Shown here: one piece after another, positions 43,756 to 53,477 of the stretch | How positions within the stretch are numbered: position 1 is the first letter of the stretch | How the letters are laid out: each line of letters begins with the position of its first letter | Assembly: GCA_014193115.1 (NCBI GenBank) | Contig: BJHQ01000008.1 | Location: 150,622 to 214,621 of the forward strand | Reading direction: 5' to 3' | Length of the DNA: 64,000 nucleotides | Source: Planctomycetota bacterium | GTDB lineage: Bacteria > Planctomycetota > UBA11346 | The notes under the pieces: generated by a model | Seen by the model: the letters and a program-made list of their open reading frames with translations, nothing else | What the model was told of the DNA's origin: nothing | Databases searched by the model: none | Program-made: the position numbers and the translations under genes

Positions 43756-45085
43756 TCCGGACAGCCGCTGCGCAGCGCGGTCCCGAGCCAGCCTGTTCTC
43801 GCTGCTGTTGGCTGCCGCCAGCCCGCTCATCGCCTTGGCCCTGATCCATCGCCTATGGATCCGCAGAAAAGGCCTGATCGGACTTGCTGCGAAGTTCAGC
43901 GGCGAGCCTGGCCCGGTGCGCACCGGATCGATCATCGTCCATGGCGTCAGCCTGGGCGAGGTCAATCTGATGCGGCCGTTGGTGCCGAAACTCGAATCCG
44001 CGTTCGGCGCTCCCTGTCTGCTCACCACCACCACCGAGACCGGCTGGCAGCGACTGGGCGAAGTCTTCCCCAACCACGACCGGGCGATGCTGCCCTTCGA
44101 CCTGCCCTGGGCCGTGGAGCGTTTCCTGAGCCGCACCCGCCCGCGGGCGGTGGTGCTGCTCGAACTTGAGGTCTGGCCGCAACTGCTGCTCGCCTGCCAG
44201 CGCCGCGGCATACCGGTGGCGCTGGTCAATGCCCGGGTCTCGGCGCGCAGTTATGCCGGCTATCGCCGCGCTGGCGCCTTGCTCCGCCCGGTCTTCGCCA
44301 GCTTCGCTGTCGCTCTCGCCCAGAACGCCATCTGGGGTGCGCGGCTGCGCGGTCTCGGCGCCCGCCACGTTGTGGTCAGCGGCTCGATGAAGGCCGACAT
44401 GGTCCGCCCGGCCGATCCCGACGCGGCATCGGCGCTGGCCGCCGGCTTTGGCCTCGATCAACGGCCCACGCTGCTGCTCGCCAGCACCAGCCCGGACGAG
44501 GAAAAGACCGTTTTATCCGCTGCGAATCAGGTGCAGCACTGGCTCCAGCGCGGCTGGAGGATCGTCATCTGTCCGCGCCATCCCGAGCGCGGCCCAGTCC
44601 TGGTCGATCTGGTGCGCGAACTCGGAGCCAATGCCAAGCGGACCAGCAACGGCGAATCCCTGGCCACCGCCGACGATCTGTTGATCGTCGATCAGATCGG
44701 GAAGCTGGCGGGATTGTACGCGTGGTGTGCCCGCACCGGCGGCATCGCCATCGTCGGCGGATCCCTCGGCTCGGACCGCGGCGGCCAGAATATGCTCGAA
44801 CCTGCCGCCGCCGGCGCCTGCACCGTGGTCGGCCCCGACACCCGCAATTTTCCCGATGCGATGGCGCTGCTCCGCGAGGCCGGCGGGGTGATCGAGCTGG
44901 GCAAGGATGCGGCAACGTGGCAGGCCGCGCTGCGCGATCTCGCCGGCGACGATGCGCGTCGATTGGCCGTCGGTGCTGGCGGCGTTGCGGCGTGGCGGGC
45001 CGGGCTCGGCGCGACCGAGCGGGTCGTCGATAAACTTGGCCAGAACCTTAGCGCTTGCCGAACACCACCCGGTCGCCGTCCATAG
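43742..45085 (+). CDS. waaA: 3-deoxy-D-manno-octulosonic acid (Kdo) transferase
   Basis: WaaA (GT30) adds Kdo from CMP-Kdo to lipid IVA at the inner membrane. An N-terminal membrane helix (SLFSLLLAAASPLIALALIH) leads into IIVHGVSLGEVNLMRPLV (the acidic catalytic residue is in the SLGEV loop), LTTTTETGWQRL, and LLELEVWPQLLLACQRRGIP; the C-terminal GSLGSDRGGQNMLEPAAAGA is the donor-binding loop. The ATG at 43742 lies in the end of the CoaC gene. The last 38 bases overlap the end of the convergent lyase gene. With lpxB it shows a lipid A-Kdo2 type envelope. Confidence 0.94.
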   Translation: MPAADPDSRCAARSRASLFSLLLAAASPLIALALIHRLWIRRKGLIGLAAKFSGEPGPVRTGSIIVHGVSLGEVNLMRPLVPKLESAFGAPCLLTTTTETGWQRLGEVFPNHDRAMLPFDLPWAVERFLSRTRPRAVVLLELEVWPQLLLACQRRGIPVALVNARVSARSYAGYRRAGALLRPVFASFAVALAQNAIWGARLRGLGARHVVVSGSMKADMVRPADPDAASALAAGFGLDQRPTLLLASTSPDEEKTVLSAANQVQHWLQRGWRIVICPRHPERGPVLVDLVRELGANAKRTSNGESLATADDLLIVDQIGKLAGLYAWCARTGGIAIVGGSLGSDRGGQNMLEPAAAGACTVVGPDTRNFPDAMALLREAGGVIELGKDAATWQAALRDLAGDDARRLAVGAGGVAAWRAGLGATERVVDKLGQNLSACRTPPGRRP

Positions 45086-48000
45086 CCACGGCCTGACCCC
45101 CGACCGAGATCTTCGCCGCCAGTCCATCACCGTTCACCGTCACCGCCGGCCCAGGTCCCTTGCTGACCGTGGCAATCGCCAGGAAATCCCCATCGCCCAG
45201 GATTCCGACGCCGTTATAGGGCGCCAGATATTTCTCACCGGCTTTGGCATTCTTGTTATGCCCGCCGGCCTCGATCTCGCGTTCATCCTGGCCCGGTTTG
45301 CGCAGATCGATCTTGCCTGAAGCGATGATCGTGACGGTCAGGACCGCGTCGCCCTGGGTGCAGGTGAAACCGCGTTCGTTGTAGACAAGGTCGCCGACGG
45401 ACGTCGGCTTGAGGTTGGTCGAACGATGGTCATCGCCCGTCCGCGGCAATTGCCATTGCCAGCGCCTTTGACCGCCTCCCGTGACATGGTCGGCGACGAC
45501 GAACAGCAGCGGAGCCCCGGAAGCACCGCTGTGATCGACCGCGATGGTCCGCCAGCCGCGGATCGGCTGCTTGGCGACCTCAGCGGGCTCAGGCAGGAAA
45601 CGGATGTGGCTCTTGTCGGTCAGCGGTGGTGCGGCCTTCGGCGCATAAATCTCGTCTAAATTCATGGTGATCGAGCCGGAACCATCCGGCGTGGACTCCA
45701 CCCGGGTGGTCAGGCCGCAACCGCCGCCTTTGCAGTCATCCTTGGGCAGCAGCACCACGGATTCCTCCTCGCGCTGGCTCAGGCGATCGGCCACCGACAC
45801 CGCCCACTCATGGCCCAGGGCCTGGATGGTGAAAGCGCCGGCGCTGGGATGGTTCCAGCCGAAGGTCGGAGTCTCCCTGGTGTAGACCTGGATGACGCTG
45901 TTGTCCGGCGATCCGTAGCCGTTGCGGAAAACGTACAATCCGCGGGTCGGCGCCTTCCACAGCAGCGGCCAAGTCGGCGACGACGGCGCCACCGCGGTCA
46001 TCTCCAGCGGGTAGTTGAGAAACGTGAAGACCGGATCGGTGCCCGGTCCGAACAGTGCCACCTCGCTGCCCGGTCCCTTGTAGTCAGTCAGCAGGTTCCA
46101 CGCCCACAAGGCGCCGGGCTGATACTCCGCCGGAATGGCCGGAAAGTGCCTGGCCAGGAAACTCAGGCTGAGGCTGTTGATACCGTGGATCGGCTGACCG
46201 TACAGCTTTTGCGGCCCCTTGGCGCCGGCCGGCGTGGTTCCGGTGACGGAATTGGCGATATGCCTGGGAATATACAGGACCGCATCGGCAAACGGCGAGG
46301 CATGGCCTCCCAGGCAATTGCGTGCCAGATGGTTGTACACCGCCGGACCAGGCCCGCCGTCGTGGCTGTAATGGCCGGATTCAGGTTGGAATCCACCGAT
46401 GCCGAGACCCATGAAATGATAGCGGAAGACCTTGCTGCGACCGCATTCCATCTTGAACCACGGTTCGAAATCCGGCTTGCCGTCGGCCTCCCAGCAGGCG
46501 GTTTCGAGCCGGCCGAATTCAGCGATGGAGTCCGCCAGACCGGCGCTGGCGGCACCGGCATCGGCAATCACCGGATCGATCCGGCCGAAGGACTCGCCGT
46601 TGGCCACCAGCAGCACCCGGTGCCGGCCAGGCTTCAGCCGATACACCGCATCGACCGCGACCTCGACTCCATCAAGCAGCGTGCGGATGCTGGTTTTGGC
46701 TTTGTTGCGAGCCGCAGCCACCGTCACCAGCCGCTCTGCGTCGACGCTGAACCGGGCCGACAGCACCGCGACCCGCGGCTCCTTGCCGAGGATCAGGGCA
46801 TCGCCATCGATGCCGGATTCGGGATCGATCGCAGCCGCTGGCAGGGCCTCGAACTTGAAGGCCAGCTCCCGCGGCCCCTGCTCGGTGAAGATCATCGACT
46901 TGGCGATGTCGCCAGCCACCGGATCGGCCTTCGCATACTTGCCGAGATTGGCGAGCAAATCCTGGTTTCCGCGCAGGGCGACCGCCAGAATGCCGCTCCA
47001 ATGCCAAGCGGTCAGCGGGGTGCCCAGGACCAGTGCCGGCGCCCCGGCGACCTCCGGATTGCCCGGCAGATCGATGATCTTTTGGGAATCCTTGCGATAG
47101 AGCTGACCGTACAGCGGATTGACCCGGAAGCCCCGGGAGCTGGTCCCTTTGTCGCGACTGCCCGGAGCCGGCGGCGGTGAACCCGGGGTCGGGCCAGGCC
47201 CAGTGAACAAGGTCAGCGCCGCGATCGCCGCCGCGGCATTCATCGGCCCGGCCCAATTGCTGGTCGGATGCTGGTTGCCACCGGCGTTCCACAGCAGCAT
47301 CTCAAGCCGCGAATCGATGGTTTCCCGGGCCTTCTTGCGCTGCTCGTCGGTCCAGGTGTCTCGGCAGCAATCGTAGACGACGCACAGCATCAGCAGGCGG
47401 TGAGCCCACACCTGGCCCGTGCTGGCGAAACCGAAATCCTCGTTGTCGATCTCTTTCATGAAACCGGCGGTGGCCGCCTCGGCGTACTTTGCCTCGCCGG
47501 TGAGCTGATGCAGCACCGCCTGGTTCATCGGCCCGGCGACCAGATCGGTGTCCTTCGTCTTCGCTGCCGCTGCTTTCTCCACAAAATCCAGATAGGCCTT
47601 GCCCAACGGAGTCGCCAGTTTGGCCTTCAGTCGAGGCAGATCCTTGGCCCGGAACAGCAACCGCGGATGTTCATCGCCGACGATCGGGGTGAAATCCGCA
47701 GGCGGCACCTGGACCGGCCGGGTCCGGCCCTGGACCCGCCCGCTGACCGACTCGGTTCCGCACGTTCCCACGTAGGTTCCAGCCCAGCTCCCATCCTGCC
47801 CGAGCCGCGCTGAAATCTGGTAACGAGCCAGCGATTGGAACGCGTTGTAGAGATCGCCATTGATCGCGATCAGCAATTCCACCGTCGCCGCCGAGCCGTC
47901 GAACGTGAAGGAACGCACATAGCCATGCTGATCGCCCACGGAAAAATTCTGCGCCGCCCCGATCACCCGCCGCCAGCGCCCGTCGGGCGTACGATCAAGG

Positions 48001-48146
48001 CAGGCCAGCAGGTGGCTGCGCCCCGACCCTGGTCCCCGGGTGACTGCCCGTTCCAGCTCGAAATCAACCCCGCCCGGAAACGGATCCGCCGCGACCAGTC
48101 CTGCGACCAGCAAAAAGCAGAGCGTGAAATACGGCATTCTCTTCAT
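45048..48146 (-). CDS. Exported heparinase II/III-like polysaccharide lyase (1032 aa)
   Basis: A signal peptide (MKRMPYFTLCFLLVAGLVAA) is followed by an N-terminal beta-rich domain (20-145), then an alpha/alpha-toroid (about 150-560) that begins with EHPRLLFRAKDLPRLKAKLA, the standard start of alginate lyase/heparinase II-III toroids. NYPL...WKAPTRGLYVFRNGYGSPD and PTFGWNHPSAGAFTIQALGH give the heparinase II/III beta-sandwich with the conserved Asn-His pair. These enzymes degrade uronate-containing polysaccharides outside the cell or in the periplasm. Substrate is unknown. Its 3' end overlaps waaA tail to tail; the gene is otherwise solitary. Confidence 0.83.
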   Translation of the reverse strand: MKRMPYFTLCFLLVAGLVAADPFPGGVDFELERAVTRGPGSGRSHLLACLDRTPDGRWRRVIGAAQNFSVGDQHGYVRSFTFDGSAATVELLIAINGDLYNAFQSLARYQISARLGQDGSWAGTYVGTCGTESVSGRVQGRTRPVQVPPADFTPIVGDEHPRLLFRAKDLPRLKAKLATPLGKAYLDFVEKAAAAKTKDTDLVAGPMNQAVLHQLTGEAKYAEAATAGFMKEIDNEDFGFASTGQVWAHRLLMLCVVYDCCRDTWTDEQRKKARETIDSRLEMLLWNAGGNQHPTSNWAGPMNAAAAIAALTLFTGPGPTPGSPPPAPGSRDKGTSSRGFRVNPLYGQLYRKDSQKIIDLPGNPEVAGAPALVLGTPLTAWHWSGILAVALRGNQDLLANLGKYAKADPVAGDIAKSMIFTEQGPRELAFKFEALPAAAIDPESGIDGDALILGKEPRVAVLSARFSVDAERLVTVAAARNKAKTSIRTLLDGVEVAVDAVYRLKPGRHRVLLVANGESFGRIDPVIADAGAASAGLADSIAEFGRLETACWEADGKPDFEPWFKMECGRSKVFRYHFMGLGIGGFQPESGHYSHDGGPGPAVYNHLARNCLGGHASPFADAVLYIPRHIANSVTGTTPAGAKGPQKLYGQPIHGINSLSLSFLARHFPAIPAEYQPGALWAWNLLTDYKGPGSEVALFGPGTDPVFTFLNYPLEMTAVAPSSPTWPLLWKAPTRGLYVFRNGYGSPDNSVIQVYTRETPTFGWNHPSAGAFTIQALGHEWAVSVADRLSQREEESVVLLPKDDCKGGGCGLTTRVESTPDGSGSITMNLDEIYAPKAAPPLTDKSHIRFLPEPAEVAKQPIRGWRTIAVDHSGASGAPLLFVVADHVTGGGQRRWQWQLPRTGDDHRSTNLKPTSVGDLVYNERGFTCTQGDAVLTVTIIASGKIDLRKPGQDEREIEAGGHNKNAKAGEKYLAPYNGVGILGDGDFLAIATVSKGPGPAVTVNGDGLAAKISVGGQAVAMDGDRVVFGKR

Positions 48147-48296
48147 AGGCCAACCACTACCGGATCCAGGTTAACCTGTTGAACTGGGAGCGCTTGGCGA
48201 AACCAGGCAGTCGGCCAACCGAGGCCAGATCCTTGACACCCACCCCGCCAGCCAATCATGCCGCCCCACGGTCGCACCCGCGACCCCACCGCGCAT

Positions 48297-48371
<75 letters not shown>

Positions 48372-48375
48372 ACAC

Positions 48376-48403
48376 AACCCACGGCGAAAGCCGTGGGTTT
48401 TTT
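48376..48403 (+). terminator. Rho-independent terminator after tRNA-Asn
   Basis: AACCCACGGC (48376-48385) pairs perfectly with GCCGTGGGTT (48390-48399) around a GAAA tetraloop, and six T overlap the end. It starts five bases after the CCA. Confidence 0.88.
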
Positions 48404-49104
48404 GCTTAACAGCCGGACCCCCAGAACGGCCCGAAATCCCCGTGGATTTCACCATCGGTTTTCTCTCCGCCGTTCTCCGGTTCGCGGCACTGGCCTGGTG
48501 GGGCAGCCAGGACACTCGTAAAAGAGTCGCCGTTCTCCGGTTCTCCGGCTGAGTTGGGGGTCAAAACCGGCCTTAGTTAACAGCGCTGTTCAACCTGGTC
48601 ACCAAGCAGCGGATGCGAACTGGAGAACGGAACAAGCCGGCAGCGGGTCCACGCTTTTGCCACCAGGCAGGACCTTCACTTGATGGCGCGCCTCGGCTTT
48701 GATCACCAGCGGCAGGCGTTGTGCTCCCCGTTCTCTTCTCCCGGTTCTCCGCCCAGCGCTCTATGGCATCGTCGTAAGAGTAACGGCGTGAACGCTGTCG
48801 GATACGATTGAATCCCTTGATCAACCCTAACGGGCCTCTGTCACATGGTTGACAGTGATCTGTACGAATAAAAATGAATCCCATCGTTGTCAACAAGGCC
48901 AAGATGAAAATGATTCATGCGTTTCACTTTCTACCTAGCAATATTAGCCATGGTGGACCATTGTTGATATCAAAACTATGGTGTTGGGTTGCATTGCTAT
49001 GGGATTCCCGGTGGGGCCGAGGCGTTCATCCTCATGAACGTTTTGGCCGACCTCAAAGTAAATATTTTTGTCAAGAAACCATAAAAACAAGGTAAGTAAC
49101 TCCC
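48404..49104. other. Gene-free stretch before the AT-rich orphan
   Basis: About 700 bases show no convincing gene. The phrase GCCGTTCTCCGGTTC appears at 48469 and 48530, with a looser form near 48731-48748. GC content falls sharply toward 48870-49104, which marks the start of DNA unlike the chromosome. This is the likely junction between core genome and the accessory region. Confidence 0.55.
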
Positions 49105-50973
49105 ATGCGTCATATCGCTATTCTTTTCCTAACCATTTTTTTTTCTGGCATGATCTCTGCCGGCGAATTCACAGGGTTTACGCCAGACGTGCTGCTTGAT
49201 CGCGTCGTCGCAACCGCCAAAGCCGATGCGATTGCGCTGTTCACGGACATGCTTGACGACGATTTCCACGAGGATAACTGGGGCCCACAACTTCTTCCCG
49301 CTACCGCGACTATTTTCCCAGGGCTAAAGGCAGGGCCTGATTCATTGCAGCTAGAATTGGCCAAATCTGCCCTCCTAAAAGACCTCTACTTGATTCCCAA
49401 AAGTCTGAGGCATATCAATACTCTTCTAAAGGACACTAATGGCAAGTTCTTTAAGAAAGCCAATACTGAAGATGAGCATTTGGGTATGGCAATCTGTTGG
49501 CTAGCTCGGCAATACGCGAATAACGTTGACCCGGGAATCGATAGTATTTTATCCGATTTGCTCTCGGGGAAAAATATTGATGAGGCATTTAAGGATAAGG
49601 TATTCTATAAGAAAAAAGAGGAAGAATTAAAAATATTTAATATAAATGAGTTTATTTCAGAGTACGAATCTAAGTGGACAAAAGCGAAAGAGCCTGAAGA
49701 ACGCCGTAGGGTTTTATTCGCCATCTTATCAGCGAATTGTGATAAAATAGACTCGGATTTCAAGACAATTGAATTATCCAAGGGTGAGGTGGAGAGATTG
49801 TCTATACTCCCTATCGTGGATGATATTATTAAGCACGCTGGTGTTTGGGAAACAAAACGCACTTACGAGGAAATCCTTCAGGGATCAATCTCCATCTTAA
49901 CTGCAATTCGAAACGAAATTTACAATAAGATCAATATGTCAAGTGAGAACAAAGTACACACATTTTCATTCTTCTCGGTAAACAAGGTCATAATAAATCG
50001 CGACTCTGATTTAAAGATTGGAGGCTCAACTGAAACACACCTTCAGGTTTCTGACTTCATCCTATCTACGATTCGAGGAAGACAATCCAAGAACGAAATA
50101 GACCCTATATCTTTACTTTATATTGCGAAAGGGGTTATTGCAAAGTACCAATCTGACTGGGTGAAAGCAGACTCGCCCGAAAAACGCCGTCAGGTTTCCA
50201 TCTCTATCTTAACTACAATTCGAGATGAATTGGACTCTATTTATAATGCATACGATCCGACATCAGATAAAAGGAAAGGCTGCTATCATATTTTTTCCTT
50301 TGCAATTAACTTGCTCCGCAAAGACTATGCGAGCGCCAGCGTCGAACTAATTCAGATTGCCAATCTCGGCAATGTGCCCCAGAAAGATAAAAATGGCCCT
50401 TGGCTGAGTAAAGTTTTGTCGATCATCTCTGCTCTAGCCGGCGCAGCGAATTCCAAGGAAGCAAGAGAGGTTCTCGATGCAGCAGTCGCTCCACCAGGTA
50501 CCTGGAGAGAACTGCGCCGCGGCAATGACCCGAGCGGACAGGCGGTGCACGTAGCAGTGGTCGGGCACCTTGGTCTCGGTGGTGGCATCTCAACCGCACG
50601 CTCTGAGAATAATAAACGATCTAACTGGGGTGGCGTTGTCGCGCCAGTCGGCATCCAAGTTAACGCAACGTGGATTGACGAATGGTCATTACTACCAGTC
50701 GGAGCCGGTCTGTTATTATCCCCTGTTGATCTAGGCACGGTGGCGCAATATCGGTTAGCGACCCGTCAAGAAACCTCCAAGGCAACCTGGAACGACGTGC
50801 TGGCTCCAGGAGTCTGGGTAAATCTTCAATTGTCGCGCAAAGCGCCGATTTCGCTTTTATTGGGAGCCGAGTATGCTCCTCGATTCCGTAGCGATGGGGG
50901 TCAGCGGACTACGAACGCATTACAGTTTGGCGTGGCGTTGTCATGGGAAGTTCCATTACTTGGTATCCGCTGA
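49105..50973 (+). CDS. AT-rich exported orphan protein with internal repeats (622 aa)
   Basis: I recognise no family. A signal peptide (MRHIAILFLTIFFSGMISAG) opens the protein. Two related segments of about 35 residues, near 188-222 (EYESKWTKAKEPEERRRVLF...) and near 350-384 (KYQSDWVKADSPEKRRQVSI...), each followed by helical 'ILT.IR.E' units, show an internal duplication. The last 130 residues (GLGGGISTAR..., NWGGVVAPVGIQVNATW, FGVALSWEVPLLGIR) have alternating strands like an outer-membrane or surface beta domain. The gene is much AT-richer than everything around it and lies between tRNA-Asn and the prophage genes, so horizontal origin is likely. A role in surface exclusion or defence is only a guess. 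Confidence 0.8.
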   Translation: MRHIAILFLTIFFSGMISAGEFTGFTPDVLLDRVVATAKADAIALFTDMLDDDFHEDNWGPQLLPATATIFPGLKAGPDSLQLELAKSALLKDLYLIPKSLRHINTLLKDTNGKFFKKANTEDEHLGMAICWLARQYANNVDPGIDSILSDLLSGKNIDEAFKDKVFYKKKEEELKIFNINEFISEYESKWTKAKEPEERRRVLFAILSANCDKIDSDFKTIELSKGEVERLSILPIVDDIIKHAGVWETKRTYEEILQGSISILTAIRNEIYNKINMSSENKVHTFSFFSVNKVIINRDSDLKIGGSTETHLQVSDFILSTIRGRQSKNEIDPISLLYIAKGVIAKYQSDWVKADSPEKRRQVSISILTTIRDELDSIYNAYDPTSDKRKGCYHIFSFAINLLRKDYASASVELIQIANLGNVPQKDKNGPWLSKVLSIISALAGAANSKEAREVLDAAVAPPGTWRELRRGNDPSGQAVHVAVVGHLGLGGGISTARSENNKRSNWGGVVAPVGIQVNATWIDEWSLLPVGAGLLLSPVDLGTVAQYRLATRQETSKATWNDVLAPGVWVNLQLSRKAPISLLLGAEYAPRFRSDGGQRTTNALQFGVALSWEVPLLGIR

Positions 50974-51013
50974 TTGGATAGCATGAATTCATACACGCAT
51001 CGAAATGAAACGA

Positions 51014-51436
51014 TCATTCGAATGGCGACACGATTCCCCACATGTTTCGCTGGTCTGTCCACGAATTGAGCTTGGCGATGCGGTCGACGGCACGTTGGTT
51101 CACCGGAGAATCCGGGCCGATATCCAACAGCGCTTCCTGAATGTCCGGCGCCAGCAGGTTCATCCGCATCACCACCGTCACCCAGGCGCGGGTCATGCCG
51201 GCGGCGGCTGCCAGTGAGGCCTGGTCGCTGGCCACGCCGGAGGCGATGAGCTGTTCGCAGCGGATCGCCATGGCCATCCGCCGGGCCAGCGGGTGGACCC
51301 GGTCGATTGGCGGTGCCGGGGGTGCGGCCGATGGCGGCGTGACCGATTCGTCGCCAGGCCGCACGGCCCGGTGGAAGCCGCCGCGGCGGTGGCCTTGGTT
51401 GGCCAGGTGGAATCGGCGTTCGATGGTGGCGCTCAT
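51014..51436 (-). CDS. Small HTH protein linked to serine recombinase (140 aa)
   Basis: The C-terminal half holds a clear helix-turn-helix (SGVASDQASLAAAAGMTRAW, VTVVMRMNLLAPDIQEALL) of the kind found in ParB/KorB-like or phage regulators. The N-terminal part is basic and Pro-rich. ATG 51436 overlaps the recombinase stop (ATGA), so it is the last gene of the leftward operon. Similar HTH proteins accompany serine recombinase/DUF2924 cassettes in other bacteria, from memory. It may be a recombination directionality factor or a repressor of the cassette. That role is inferred. Confidence 0.75.
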   Translation of the reverse strand: MSATIERRFHLANQGHRRGGFHRAVRPGDESVTPPSAAPPAPPIDRVHPLARRMAMAIRCEQLIASGVASDQASLAAAAGMTRAWVTVVMRMNLLAPDIQEALLDIGPDSPVNQRAVDRIAKLNSWTDQRNMWGIVSPFE

Positions 51437-52938
51437 GCGGCACTCCCTCGGCTGGCCAGGGCGGCGATGCCATCGGAGGTGAAGTTGAAGGCGGCGCTGC
51501 CGTGCTCGCCGTCGATGGTGATGTGGGAGAGGAGCTTCCGCAGCAATTCCTGGCGTTCCTTGGGGGCGAGCTCGGCCCAGATCGGCTCGAAGGAGCGGAG
51601 CAGGGTGCTGGCGGTGCTCCGGTCCAGGGTCATCTGCTCGGCCTCGGCCAGACGCCTGCGCAAGGTGGCTGCCTGGGAATCGGCCTGCCGGCGCAGGGCG
51701 AGTTGCTGGGCATCGGTGGGCGCGCGGGCGCAGGCGGCCATCGCCTTGGTGGCCAGGGCCTCGGCCTCGCGGGAGCGGGCACGCAGGTCCTCGACCATCG
51801 CCGCGTGCTGGACGCTGGCCTCGTTGATCACCCGGTCGGAGAGGAATGGGTCGCGGCAGATCGCGGTGATTTCCTCGACGACCAGGCGTTCGACCTCGGC
51901 GGCCGGTAAGCTGGGCATGGGGCAGGTGGCTGCGCCCTGGATGCGGGCGGTGTGGCAGGCGTAGTAGCCATAGAGGCGGGCACCGCGCTTGGTGTAGGTG
52001 TAGGTCATCCCGCAACCGCACGATTTGCAGCGCAAAAGGCCCTTGAGCAGCGGGAAATGCCGGGTGCGGGACTCGGCCCCGCCGCTGGCCCGCTGGGACA
52101 CCATCAGGTTCTGTACCTGTTCCCAGGTGGCGATGTCGATAATCGCCGGGTGCTCGGCGGCGTAGATCTCGCCCTTATAGAGGATCCGCCCGGTGTAGAG
52201 GATGTTGCCCAGGGTGTGGGCCAGGGCGCTCTTGGTGAAGGGTTGGCCGCCGGACTGGCGACCTTTGCGATTGGCCCAGCCCTTCGCCGTCCAGCCCCGG
52301 TCGTGGAAGACGCGCAGGACCCGGGCGACAGACCGGTGCTCCAGGTACAGGGCGAAGAGCTGCCGCACGCGGTCGGCCTCGGCTTCGTTGACCAGCAGCT
52401 TCCGGCCGCCGGGGGCCACGTCGTACCCCAGGCTGGGCCGTCCGCCGCACCACTTCCCCATTCGCTTGGTCGCCGCCACCTTGTCGCGGACGCGCTCGAT
52501 CATGTTCTCGCGCTCAAACTGGGCGAAGCAGATCAGGATGTTGAGCGTGAGCCGGCCCATGGGGGTGGCGCTGTTGAAATGCTGGGTCACCGACACGAAG
52601 GCGACCTGGTGCTTCTCCAGCAGTTGCAGCAGGCCGACGAAATCCGCCAGCGAGCGGGACAGGCGGTCGAGCTTATAGACGGCAATCACCTGGACCTTGC
52701 CGGCTTCCACCTCGGCCATGAGCCGTTTCAAGGCGGGCCGGTCGGTGGTGCTGCCGGACCAGCCGCCGTCGTCGTAGCGCTCGGGGCTGACCGCCCAGCC
52801 GTCATGGCGCTGGCTGGCGGCGAATTGCTCGCAGCACTGCCGCTGGGCGTCCAGGCTGTTGAACTCGCTGTCGAGACCGTCCTCGGTGCTCTTGCGGCAA
52901 TAGATGGCCACCGTCTTGGTGGGAGGCGGCGTGGACAT
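51433..52938 (-). CDS. Large serine recombinase (resolvase/invertase family)
   Basis: The 501-residue enzyme cuts and rejoins DNA through Ser17 (IYCRKSTEDG). The resolvase domain (7-155) has YDDGGWSGSTTDRPAL and the YKLDRLSRSLADFV motif with its conserved Arg residues. The recombinase domain covers about 165-280. A zinc beta-ribbon follows with Cys304, Cys307, Cys328 and Cys339, then a coiled coil (380-450) used by large serine integrases for synapsis. ATG 52938 overlaps the DUF2924 stop by one base (TGATG). It is likely the integrase of this mobile region. Confidence 0.95.
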   Translation of the reverse strand: MSTPPPTKTVAIYCRKSTEDGLDSEFNSLDAQRQCCEQFAASQRHDGWAVSPERYDDGGWSGSTTDRPALKRLMAEVEAGKVQVIAVYKLDRLSRSLADFVGLLQLLEKHQVAFVSVTQHFNSATPMGRLTLNILICFAQFERENMIERVRDKVAATKRMGKWCGGRPSLGYDVAPGGRKLLVNEAEADRVRQLFALYLEHRSVARVLRVFHDRGWTAKGWANRKGRQSGGQPFTKSALAHTLGNILYTGRILYKGEIYAAEHPAIIDIATWEQVQNLMVSQRASGGAESRTRHFPLLKGLLRCKSCGCGMTYTYTKRGARLYGYYACHTARIQGAATCPMPSLPAAEVERLVVEEITAICRDPFLSDRVINEASVQHAAMVEDLRARSREAEALATKAMAACARAPTDAQQLALRRQADSQAATLRRRLAEAEQMTLDRSTASTLLRSFEPIWAELAPKERQELLRKLLSHITIDGEHGSAAFNFTSDGIAALASRGSAA

Positions 52939-53477
52939 CAGGCGGCTCCTTCCTGGGGTTTGGCGGATTTGCCGTGCGACTGCTTCAGGCCGAAGAACAC
53001 CAGGCCATTCCACTTCGTTCCGGTGATGGCCGAGGCGATGGCGGAGAGGCTGTCATGAAAACGGCCGGCGTATTCGAAGGCCGTCGGATGGACCGTGACC
53101 AGATGGACCGTCCCCTTCCATTCCCGGCGCAGGACGGTGCCAGGCGCCAGGGTTGGGCCGCGGGAAAGCGGCATGGGTACGACCTTGGTGGCTGCTCCGT
53201 TGCTGGTGGCCTGGCCGATGGGCCGGCGCTGGCGCAGCTGCTGGCCGGCCGACAGCTCTGCCGCGCGCGCCAGGGCCCGCTCACTCAGGCCACCCTCGCG
53301 CTGGGCCTGCAGCCGCCAGGCGATGCGGCGCACCAGCCAGACCCGGTGGCGTGAGTTGGTGGGCTCACCGAAAGCCTGGCGATGGAAGGCCTGGAGCTGG
53401 GAAACGGTCATGGTCTCCAGCCGGGCCAGGGTTGCCTCAAGATCAACCGCCGGATCTGGCCGAACGGCGGGCCTCAT
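52938..53477 (-). CDS. DUF2924 domain protein, copy A (179 aa)
   Basis: The segment LARLETMTVSQLQAFHRQAF, GEPTNSRHRVWLVRRIAWRL matches DUF2924. The C-terminal half (APGTVLRREWKGTVHLVTVH, then FHDSLSAIASAITGTKWNGLVFFGL) is the second conserved part of that family. Function is unknown, but these genes sit next to large serine recombinases, so they probably assist the recombination or bind DNA. Start ATG 53477 overlaps the upstream stop by ATGA. It is a diverged relative of the next gene upstream, suggesting an old tandem duplication. Confidence 0.9.
   Translation of the reverse strand: MRPAVRPDPAVDLEATLARLETMTVSQLQAFHRQAFGEPTNSRHRVWLVRRIAWRLQAQREGGLSERALARAAELSAGQQLRQRRPIGQATSNGAATKVVPMPLSRGPTLAPGTVLRREWKGTVHLVTVHPTAFEYAGRFHDSLSAIASAITGTKWNGLVFFGLKQSHGKSAKPQEGAA

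Noticed and set aside
48573..48902. A 109-codon open frame on the minus strand
   Set aside because: There is no signal, domain or ribosome site, and it runs across a composition change and repeated phrases.
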